In this document: positions 1-6,193 of the stretch, piece by piece
Numbering within the stretch: position 1 is the first letter of the stretch
How the letters are laid out: every line of letters starts with the position of its first letter
Assembly (NCBI GenBank): GCA_023140455.1
Contig: JAGLLQ010000055.1
Span: 1 to 9,388 of the forward strand
Direction of reading: 5' to 3'
Source of the DNA: Desulfobacteraceae bacterium
Lineage (GTDB): Bacteria; Desulfobacterota; Desulfobacteria; Desulfobacterales; Desulfobacteraceae
DNA length: 9,388 bases
Notes under the pieces: model-generated
What the model was told of the DNA's origin: nothing
Databases searched by the model: none
Seen by the model: the letters and a program-made list of their open reading frames with translations, nothing else
Position numbers and translations under genes: made by a program

Positions 1-1622
1 TTATTTACATCAGACACATGAGGAATGCCGGTTTCAATTGCTGTTTCCCGATTACCTGAAAAAATCTCCTGGCGTGTGATTTGATTCAGAGAAAATTTTC
101 TCGCTCCGGCCATGAGCTGCTGCAGGCCACATCCCAGCTTATCCGCCAATGTATAGAATGCAATGGCACCATAAGGAATATTCTTCATTTCCTCCTTGCC
201 CATTTTTTTCTCAAGATCATGGTACCCTACAAAAATTTCATCCGCAGTTTTCCCAACTTCCAGAACCGTTTTCGGCAATTCATTCCAGTTACCGCTCACT
301 GCCGCCCGCTGCTCAGGATTGATGGCTCCCTCTATGTTTGCCCCTAAAAATCCAGGAATCATAATCGCTCTTCCCATACAAATTAGTTTTGTATAGGGAG
401 CACCTAATGCAAGTGATTTAAAAAGATGATCTTCAAGGGCGAATCCGCCAGCAAAGGACATGTCCACAACATTTTTCCCTTTTGCTGATAAAATACTGGC
501 ATATTCATGGGCTTTTGAATGAAGAATAATAGAAGGGACACCCCAGCTTTGCATCATATTCCACGGACTCATACCCGTCCCCCCGCCGGAACCGTCAATT
601 GTTAAAAGATCAAGCTCGGCATCTGTTGCAAACTTAATGGCCATTGCCAGCTCTTCCATGCCATAGGAACCTGTTTTTAAAGTAATCCTCTCAAACCCGA
701 TACCGCGAAGATATTCCACTGTGTTCATGAAATCTTCCTGAACCTTGCTGACCGTATTGAGATTGGTGGCACCCAAACGGCTGTGTCGGGCAAAAGACTT
801 AATTGCACCCTGCTCAAATCCCTGCTGTACTTCAGGCAGAGACGGGTCCGGATCAACCACATACCCTCGTTTTTTCAGAAACAGGGCATATTCAAGGCTT
901 CTGACCTGTATTTCCCCGCCAATATTCTTTGCACCCTGACCCCATTTTAATTCAATGATACACTTGTTGCCATATTTATCCACAACATACTCTGCCACAC
1001 CATTTCGGGTATCCTCAACATTGAGCTGGACAATGATGGCACCCATCCCATGGAAATACCTTAAATAGGTCTCTATTCTCCGGTCAAGCTCAGGTGCTTT
1101 AACAATTTTACCTTTTTTATCTGCCTGTGGGCCGATTTCAGAATTTCTATCCACGCCCACCACATTCTCACCAATCACCACCGGGATACCGATTAATGCA
1201 CCACCAATGGCAAAGGAATCCCAGTATTTTTCTGCAATAAAAGTTGAGCCCAAAGCGCCTGTCATCATGGGCATGCGAATTTTTGTCTTTTTTTGATTCC
1301 CAAACTCGGTTTCAAGGCTGACATTCGGGAAAATACAATCATCCGGATCGTTTGTCATATCTCCTGTAAGTCCGGCAGAACCATATGCATATCCTTGAAT
1401 CCTAAGGGAATTATATGATACGCCCACATGGGTGGTATTGTTTGCACCTGCTGTAACCAGACCAAAACTCCTTGGATATAACAATTTTCTTCCAACCATG
1501 CTTGATAACCAGGTTTCACATTTTCCTTTGCAATCTGCTCGACATAATGTACAAAGGCTTGATTCACATGCATTTCCACGATTTTTTGTTCCCAGGGCAT
1601 CATTCCCTTTTGCAAATCTCAT
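1..1622 (-). CDS. Glutamate-synthase-like FMN-binding protein (GltB central/FMN domain family), 3' end cut by window edge
   Basis: The minus-strand frame from ATG at 1622-1620 stays open to base 1, giving 540 full codons without a stop. It is the FMN-binding, (beta/alpha)8 synthase part of glutamate synthase as a stand-alone protein, the archaeal-type arrangement without a glutaminase domain. Family signs: IDGSGGGTGMSP near residues 342-353 (the glycine-rich flavin/synthase motif), IELKWGQGAKNIGGE in the middle, and LQQLMAGARKF close to the C-terminus. Proteins of this family are about 500-550 residues, so probably only a few residues are missing. The N-terminus carries C19, C24, C27, C31 and C35, a spacing that could hold an iron-sulphur cluster. 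By family it would make glutamate from 2-oxoglutarate and ammonia or glutamine-derived nitrogen with an electron-donating partner not seen here; this is inferred. AGGAG at 1635-1631, 8 bases before ATG, supports the start. A terminator and ANTAR-type hairpins lie in its leader. Confidence 0.9.
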   Translation of the reverse strand, partial: MRFAKGNDALGTKNRGNACESSLCTLCRADCKGKCETWLSSMVGRKLLYPRSFGLVTAGANNTTHVGVSYNSLRIQGYAYGSAGLTGDMTNDPDDCIFPNVSLETEFGNQKKTKIRMPMMTGALGSTFIAEKYWDSFAIGGALIGIPVVIGENVVGVDRNSEIGPQADKKGKIVKAPELDRRIETYLRYFHGMGAIIVQLNVEDTRNGVAEYVVDKYGNKCIIELKWGQGAKNIGGEIQVRSLEYALFLKKRGYVVDPDPSLPEVQQGFEQGAIKSFARHSRLGATNLNTVSKVQEDFMNTVEYLRGIGFERITLKTGSYGMEELAMAIKFATDAELDLLTIDGSGGGTGMSPWNMMQSWGVPSIILHSKAHEYASILSAKGKNVVDMSFAGGFALEDHLFKSLALGAPYTKLICMGRAIMIPGFLGANIEGAINPEQRAAVSGNWNELPKTVLEVGKTADEIFVGYHDLEKKMGKEEMKNIPYGAIAFYTLADKLGCGLQQLMAGARKFSLNQITRQEIFSGNRETAIETGIPHVSDVN

Positions 1623-1630
1623 TCTCTTTT

Positions 1631-1635
1631 CTCCT
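1631..1635 (-). promoter_or_regulatory. Ribosome binding site of the glutamate-synthase-like gene
   Basis: AGGAG on the minus strand, 8 bases before the ATG at 1622. It lies downstream of the leader terminator, so it is transcribed only when the terminator is read through. Confidence 0.75.
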
Positions 1636-1666
1636 AAATAATTAATTTTCTATTATCGCAGAACGC

Positions 1667-1700
1667 AAAAAAGCGCCTGCTTTCAAAACGAAACAGACGC
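1667..1700 (-). terminator. Intrinsic terminator in the leader of the glutamate-synthase-like gene
   Basis: On the minus strand GCGTCTGTTT (1700-1691) pairs with AAGCAGGCGC (1682-1673) over ten positions, two of them G-U pairs. The loop has eight bases and the stem is followed directly by six T (1672-1667). It stands about 45 bases before the start codon and after a plausible promoter, so it would stop transcription before the gene rather than end the gene upstream. Its 5' arm is shared with the second ANTAR-type hairpin (1712-1691), so the two structures cannot form together. No folding energy was computed. Confidence 0.8.
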
Positions 1701-1789
1701 CGTTGTCTATCCTTATAATCTTGATAATACTTTTATATGTGTTTTGCACGTTTTTTGTTTATGCTTTTTGTACGCCATTGTACAAAAAG
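1691..1789 (-). promoter_or_regulatory. ANTAR-type two-hairpin antitermination element
   Basis: Hairpin P1 (1789-1764): CTTTTTGTAC pairs perfectly with GTACAAAAAG around loop AATGGC. Hairpin P2 (1712-1691): GGATAGAC pairs with GTCTGTTT (five Watson-Crick and three G-U pairs) around loop AACGGC. The loop and its two closing pairs are the same in both, ACAAYGGCGT. ANTAR-domain proteins are known to bind paired stem-loops whose six-base loops have A at position 1 and G at position 4; both loops fit. The 3' arm of P2 is the 5' arm of the terminator at 1700-1667, so holding P2 folded would allow read-through into the glutamate-synthase-like gene. The gene just upstream encodes a GAF-ANTAR protein, the likely binder. 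The linker between the hairpins is 51 bases. The structures are seen directly; binding and function are inferred. Confidence 0.85.
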
Positions 1790-1825
1790 GCTTAATAAAA
1801 CTATTCGCTAAAAAAAGTGCAATTA

Positions 1826-1843
1826 AATATCAGCATTGATATT
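1826..1843 (-). repeat. Perfect inverted repeat near the predicted 5' end of the leader
   Basis: AATATCA and TGATATT are exact 7-base inverted arms around the four-base centre ATGC. It lies 15 or so bases after the candidate -10 box (1864-1859), so it could be an operator overlapping the start of transcription or a weak 5' hairpin in the RNA. The arms are AT-rich, so chance is possible. It lacks the hexaloop seen in the two ANTAR-type hairpins. Confidence 0.4.
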
Positions 1844-1858
1844 AAACAATCACTTAAT

Positions 1859-1888
1859 AGAATAAATATAAAAATCAAAGCTTGTCAA
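1859..1888 (-). promoter_or_regulatory. Candidate sigma-70-type promoter for the leader and glutamate-synthase-like gene
   Basis: A perfect -35 box TTGACA (1888-1883) overlaps the TGA stop of the GAF-ANTAR gene. After an 18-base spacer comes TATTCT (1864-1859), four of six matches to TATAAT. Transcription from here would start near 1852 and give a leader of about 230 bases holding both ANTAR-type hairpins and the terminator. The gene may also be reached by read-through from upstream; the sequence does not decide this. Confidence 0.45.
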
Positions 1889-2607
1889 GAATTTTTATTA
1901 AATAATTGAGAGGAAAGGATAACAGCTTCAGATACTTCGCGGATTGATTTACGTAAATTCATACTTTGTTTTTGTATCCATCTGTAAGCTTCATCTCCTG
2001 TAAGATTACGCTGGTGCATTAAAATTTCTTTTGCCTGTTCTATGAGCTTGCGTGCTTCAAGTTCTTCCTGGATAACTCTGGTTTTTACCATTAGTTCAGT
2101 ATTGTGAATAGCAACAGCAGCCTGGTTTGCAACTACTGTTAACAGGTTGATTTCAGCATTGGAAAAATCATGGGGCGCGCTTGTAAAACAATTCAGCACG
2201 CCAATGACATTGTTTTCCTTTGTGTTAAGTGGAATACCAACCATTGATACCAGTCCCAGCTTTTTTGCCATTTCTTTTTCTTTGAATCTTTTGCTTTTCT
2301 GGACATCTTTTAATTGTAAGGGCTTTTTATTTGTTACAACATAGCCCACAACGCCCTCATCAAGGTTTAGTGAGCGGTCTTTGAAATATTCAGAGGCAAT
2401 GGATTGAGTTGCTCTAAGGCGGATTTTTGGAGGTTTTTCCTCTTCATTTACAATCCACAGAGAGCAGATTTCCACTCCTGTTACTTTGGCTGTAACCATT
2501 ACAATCAGTTTTAGAAGATCTTCAATATAAAGATCTGAAGTGATTGCCTGACTTATATCTGTTAAAGCTTTAAGGTATTCATTATATGTTTTTCTATTCT
2601 GTTCCAT
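1885..2607 (-). CDS. GAF-ANTAR sensor and RNA-binding antiterminator
   Basis: A protein of 240 residues (241 if the preceding ATG at 2610 is used). Residues of about 10-170 form a GAF domain: an N-terminal helix, the GVEICSLWIV strand, DEGVVGYVV in the middle, and VGIPL followed by IGVLNCF near its end. A helical linker leads into an ANTAR domain at about 182-232, recognised by RKLIEQAKEILMHQ, the aromatic-containing DEAYRWIQ and the closing REVSEAVI. ANTAR domains bind two-hairpin RNA targets and prevent terminator formation, often for nitrogen-related genes; the GAF ligand cannot be read here. The protein is soluble, with no membrane segment. Start choice: AGGA (2616-2613) is only 2 bases before the first ATG but 5 before the second, so the second is preferred, weakly. 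A matching two-hairpin target lies immediately downstream in the leader at 1789-1691. Confidence 0.9.
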   Translation of the reverse strand: MEQNRKTYNEYLKALTDISQAITSDLYIEDLLKLIVMVTAKVTGVEICSLWIVNEEEKPPKIRLRATQSIASEYFKDRSLNLDEGVVGYVVTNKKPLQLKDVQKSKRFKEKEMAKKLGLVSMVGIPLNTKENNVIGVLNCFTSAPHDFSNAEINLLTVVANQAAVAIHNTELMVKTRVIQEELEARKLIEQAKEILMHQRNLTGDEAYRWIQKQSMNLRKSIREVSEAVILSSQLFNKNS

Positions 2608-2669
2608 CATAATCCTATAATATAATCAGATATTAGTGCCAAAGGTCAATAAAAAATGAATATAAATTA

Positions 2670-3851
2670 TCATTCCCTGCCCAAAAGCGTCCAGGCAATG
2701 GAACGGGCAATCTTTTTTTGAATAAACAAGGAAAAAATAATTAAAACGACCCCTCCTGCTATGGAAGTGATTACAAACATGGTTTCAAGGTTTGTCAGAT
2801 CTGCAATAAACCCGAGTACGACCCCTGCAATAAGTACCCCGGCATCAAAAGCACCAAAATAAAAACCAAAAGCAGTTCCTCTTTGTTCCGGCTCTGTTTT
2901 ATCTGCTATGTAGGCTGAAAGCGATGGCGTACACAGGGCAGATCCAATTCCAAACAGTATGGCTGCAAACATGAGAACTTCAAAACTGTTGATCTTTGAT
3001 ATTACAAATACAGCAAATAAAATAATTATTGAGGAATAAAAAAAGACCGGCCCTCTGCCATATAAATCTGAAAAATGAGCCATAAATAGTCTGCATACAA
3101 TAACTATTACTGCCTGGGTTAAAAAAAAGAATCCTATGTTTAATCCAGGAGTTTTATTTACCAACAAGGGTAGAAAGGTCATTATGCCACCAAAAATAAC
3201 AGCATTCATTAATATAGCCATGGAAGATACAAGAATGCTGCGCTTTAAAACAATTTTTTTAAAAGAGATTTCATGGTCTCTTGGGGCGGCTTTTTTTCTT
3301 TCCTTTATTAAAAAGATAAGAAGTAGATTTAAAAAACCTATCAAAGTACAAACAAAGACCGGGCCTGCAAATTTGAAACTATTGAAAACTGAGATTCCGA
3401 TAAAGGGCCCAAAGGCAAATGCAAGGGTAGATGCCGTGGACATATGTCCTAATGCTTCTCCTTTTTTGTGATCAGAAACAATATCTGTAACATAAGCCGG
3501 CATGGCAGTTGTGTAAAATGTTATGCCAAGACCGTGGAAAAATCTTAATATTATAAGATAGATAATGTTTGTGGAAAACAGGTAAAATGGCGGGGCAATA
3601 AAAAATATAAACACTCCCAAAGATAAAGAGACCTTTCTTGAGATCCTGTCTGTCACATACCCGGATAAGGGTCTGAATACCAGCACTCCCAGGGCAAAGG
3701 CACCCAATACCAGACCTATGTGAAAGTTGGAGTATCCAGCTTTTGACAGGTGAATCGGCAGAGTTGGCAAAAACACACCCTCGTTTAAAAAAAACAGCAG
3801 GGTAGAAAAAAAGAGGATGCAAAGATCTCTGTCTTTAAAAATTAATTTCAC
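2670..3851 (-). CDS. MFS transporter, 12 membrane segments
   Basis: A 393-residue inner-membrane protein with the length and hydrophobic pattern of the major facilitator superfamily: two bundles of six membrane helices separated by a charged cytoplasmic loop around residues 183-200 (KERKKAAPRDH). Motif A is visible as GYVTDRISRK at 64-73, between helices 2 and 3, with RFFHGLG at about 103-109 in helix 4. The C-terminal half has RGTAFGFYFG, often seen in drug- or metabolite-efflux members. The substrate cannot be named. The start is GTG at 3851, with AGGA (3864-3861) 9 bases upstream; the exporter gene upstream ends at 3863, so the ribosome binding site overlaps that stop codon and the two are almost certainly co-transcribed. 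Confidence 0.9.
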   Translation of the reverse strand: MKLIFKDRDLCILFFSTLLFFLNEGVFLPTLPIHLSKAGYSNFHIGLVLGAFALGVLVFRPLSGYVTDRISRKVSLSLGVFIFFIAPPFYLFSTNIIYLIILRFFHGLGITFYTTAMPAYVTDIVSDHKKGEALGHMSTASTLAFAFGPFIGISVFNSFKFAGPVFVCTLIGFLNLLLIFLIKERKKAAPRDHEISFKKIVLKRSILVSSMAILMNAVIFGGIMTFLPLLVNKTPGLNIGFFFLTQAVIVIVCRLFMAHFSDLYGRGPVFFYSSIIILFAVFVISKINSFEVLMFAAILFGIGSALCTPSLSAYIADKTEPEQRGTAFGFYFGAFDAGVLIAGVVLGFIADLTNLETMFVITSIAGGVVLIIFSLFIQKKIARSIAWTLLGRE

Positions 3852-3862
3852 AGCAAAAATTC

Positions 3863-6193
3863 CTATTTATTTCTTTTTTTGTTGATGACTACCATCAAAG
3901 CCGGTGCCAATAAAAAATCACCCAACAGTGCTACAAGAATGGTTAAACCGGTGAAGACGCCGAACCTGACTACATGATTGAGAGAGGCTGCCACCAGAAC
4001 AAAAAAGCCGGTACTCAGGACAAGAGAGGTGATCAGCATGGCTTTTCCGGTTCCTGTAATAGTCTCAAAAATTGCATGCTCAGCATTATGCGTGTCATCA
4101 TACTGTTTTTGAAAATTATACATAAAATGGACAGTATCATCCACCACCAGCCCTAATGCGATGCTGCCTATCATAAGTGAGTTAAGATCAAAAGGAACAT
4201 TTAAAAAGCCCATGAGCCCCAGAATAATGAAAATGGGCAGAAGATTGGGTACCATGCTCACAAGACCTAATTTTAAGCTTCCCAGTAACAAAATCATCAT
4301 TATGGCAACGACGATAAAGGCCGCTGCATAGCTTTTGACCATACTGAATATGGCAGCATTGATCGCCCGGGCAAGCAGCGCCATCAAACCTGTCACGGTC
4401 AGTTCTGAACCATTTTTAAATACTTGATTGAATTTTTGCTCTATCCGGGAAATAAAATTCATGCACACCACAGCATCTGTCCATGTAGTGACAACCGTGA
4501 TCCTGGACAGACCTGAATCTTTATGAATAAGTTTTTTTAAGTCATTGCCAGCTTCTTTTTCAAGCATAGCAAATGAGCTTGTAATGATTAGAGGATTCTG
4601 GGGGATTGAATAAAACAAAGGTGATTCGTTATTAAATGCCTGATTGGTCTCTTTTATCACATCATTAATTGAGAATATTTTCCCCACAGATATGCCCTCA
4701 ACTTTAAGCTTTTTAATCTCTTCTGAGAATTCATCAATAAGGTTCAGGGTCACTAAATCAAAGGCATCTGTTTTTTTTGACTTTATAACCAGTTCAAGCG
4801 AAAGGCTTCCTTTCATGGCCTTGTCAATAGCAATGATATCCTGCTTTTCTTTGGAACTATCAGGGAAAAACTGGATGATATTATGGGAAAAGGTAAGATT
4901 GAATAAACAAAAGACAGAGAAAATAAACAGAATGCCAGATACCCATATAATGGTATAAGGATGATTATAGGAAAACCGGGCTGTAGATTCAAGAAGGCTG
5001 TCCATTAATGGAGAATCTGTTGCTGGTGTTGATTTTTTGATAGGGATCAGGGCAAGTACAGCTGGAAGCATAAAGATTGTATAAATAAATGCAAGTATTA
5101 CACCGGCTGCTGATAAATATCCGATCTCTGCAATGGCAGCAAGTTCGGCCAGAGAAAAAGAGAGCAGACCTGCTGCAGTGGTCAGACTGGTTATCAGGAT
5201 AGGCAGACCTGAATGCCCCATGGCAAAGGAAATAGCCTCTTTTTTATCATTTGTTATCTTATGGTGCCTGAAAAAGATGACCAGGATATGAACTGAAGCT
5301 GCCACACTGACCGCAACAATGAACGCAGGCACAACAGTGGTGGTGATTTTTACAGGAAGATTGAAAACTGCCAGAAGGCCCATTGTGGATGTAAGTGTAA
5401 AAATGGTAATCATCATGGAAAGGAAAACACCGGAAAAGCGTTTGAACAATATGATTAAAAAAAAGGTGACTGCAATCAGAGAGAGGGTAACGCATGTCCT
5501 AAGGTCACTAAGAGTGGCTATGTTAAATGCTTCTTCAATAATGGATGAACCAGATGGAGTAAGAACAAATCCCGGTCTGTTGTATTCTTTGACAACACTA
5601 TTAACCGCCAATACAATTTCTTTATTTTCTTTTGCACCAAGAAAGTGATTGTCCTTGCCAATAGTTGCCAGAGTCTCAATAATAACAGCCGTAGCATTTC
5701 CATTTTCTGACAATATGAAGTTTTTGTATAGTTGGGACGCCTCTGCCCTGAGTTTGAGTTTATTAAGGTTTGTTCCGGGCCAGTCGTGAAGGAATCCTTT
5801 TGTCACAAGCGTGAAGTTTTCAAATCGGATATCCCTGATATTGGTAAGGCTCGTAACAGAACTTACATAGGGAATGTTATCTTCCAGTGCTTTATGAAAT
5901 GATCTTAACGTGTTTAGAAATTCAGGTTCAAATATCTCATCAGTGTTTATCATAATGATGATACGCTCAGGTCTGCCAAATTGTTCCTTAAATTCATTGT
6001 ATTGAAGCAATTCAGGATCATTTTTAAGCAAAAGTGCTTCAGATGACGTGTTAATTTTAATGAACAAGGTCTGGTATGCCAGAAAACCGATAAGACCTAA
6101 AATCACGATAAGAATTTTTATGGGGTTGTCATAAACAAAGTTTGTAAATTGTATAAAAATAGTTTCTATTTGTTTTTTAAGATTTTTAATCAC
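3863..6193 (-). CDS. RND superfamily exporter, MMPL/HAE3-like
   Basis: A 776-residue inner-membrane protein with the duplicated RND layout: one membrane helix (about 24-45), a large extracytoplasmic domain (46-230), five helices (about 232-385), then a helix at 413-432, a second large domain (433-615) and five more helices to 770. The second half carries GLVVDDTVHFMYNF (681-694), the acidic helix-4 motif typical of the predicted RND exporters (COG1033/MMPL), where the aspartates are linked to proton use; the first half has AVSVAASVHILVIF at the equivalent place without acidic residues. Members export lipids or hydrophobic compounds; the substrate here is unknown. No outer-membrane or periplasmic adaptor partner is in the window. 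The start is GTG at 6193, inside the last codons of the activase gene; AGGA lies 12 bases upstream, a long spacing, so translational coupling is likely. Confidence 0.9.
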   Translation of the reverse strand: MIKNLKKQIETIFIQFTNFVYDNPIKILIVILGLIGFLAYQTLFIKINTSSEALLLKNDPELLQYNEFKEQFGRPERIIIMINTDEIFEPEFLNTLRSFHKALEDNIPYVSSVTSLTNIRDIRFENFTLVTKGFLHDWPGTNLNKLKLRAEASQLYKNFILSENGNATAVIIETLATIGKDNHFLGAKENKEIVLAVNSVVKEYNRPGFVLTPSGSSIIEEAFNIATLSDLRTCVTLSLIAVTFFLIILFKRFSGVFLSMMITIFTLTSTMGLLAVFNLPVKITTTVVPAFIVAVSVAASVHILVIFFRHHKITNDKKEAISFAMGHSGLPILITSLTTAAGLLSFSLAELAAIAEIGYLSAAGVILAFIYTIFMLPAVLALIPIKKSTPATDSPLMDSLLESTARFSYNHPYTIIWVSGILFIFSVFCLFNLTFSHNIIQFFPDSSKEKQDIIAIDKAMKGSLSLELVIKSKKTDAFDLVTLNLIDEFSEEIKKLKVEGISVGKIFSINDVIKETNQAFNNESPLFYSIPQNPLIITSSFAMLEKEAGNDLKKLIHKDSGLSRITVVTTWTDAVVCMNFISRIEQKFNQVFKNGSELTVTGLMALLARAINAAIFSMVKSYAAAFIVVAIMMILLLGSLKLGLVSMVPNLLPIFIILGLMGFLNVPFDLNSLMIGSIALGLVVDDTVHFMYNFQKQYDDTHNAEHAIFETITGTGKAMLITSLVLSTGFFVLVAASLNHVVRFGVFTGLTILVALLGDFLLAPALMVVINKKRNK
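6186..6193 (-). other. Overlap of activase stop and exporter GTG start
   Basis: The bases GTGATTAA hold the GTG start of the exporter (6193) and, one frame away, the TAA stop of the activase (6188-6186). Such an overlap usually means translational coupling and co-transcription. Confidence 0.8.

Noticed and set aside
81..939. Plus-strand open frames at 81-347, 196-396 and 745-939
   Set aside because: All lie opposite the glutamate-synthase-like gene, lack recognisable domains, and are explained by its antisense composition.
1355..1615. Minus-strand frame of 86 codons starting MQKGMMPWEQ
   Set aside because: It lies wholly within the glutamate-synthase-like gene in another frame. The larger frame is open from 1622 to the left edge and has clear family motifs.
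1764..1778. Sigma-54-like TGGC...GC with -24/-12 spacing on the minus strand
   Set aside because: Only the GG and GC cores fit; the rest of the consensus is missing, and the bases are explained by the P1 loop and 3' arm.
1764..1789. P1 hairpin as an intrinsic terminator of the GAF-ANTAR gene
   Set aside because: The stem is AT-rich and neither strand has a T tract after it; the hexaloop matches the ANTAR target instead.
2619..2649. Promoter for the GAF-ANTAR gene: TTGACC and TATATT with a 19-base spacer
   Set aside because: The spacing is long and the predicted start of transcription would fall after the ribosome binding site. Co-transcription with the MFS gene is at least as likely.
2645..2678. 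Weak GAAT/ATTC hairpin followed by a T run after the MFS stop
   Set aside because: The stem is only four or five AT-rich pairs with a large loop, too weak to call a terminator.
3472..3822. Minus-strand frame of 116 codons inside the MFS gene
   Set aside because: An out-of-frame shadow of the MFS coding region with no recognisable family features.
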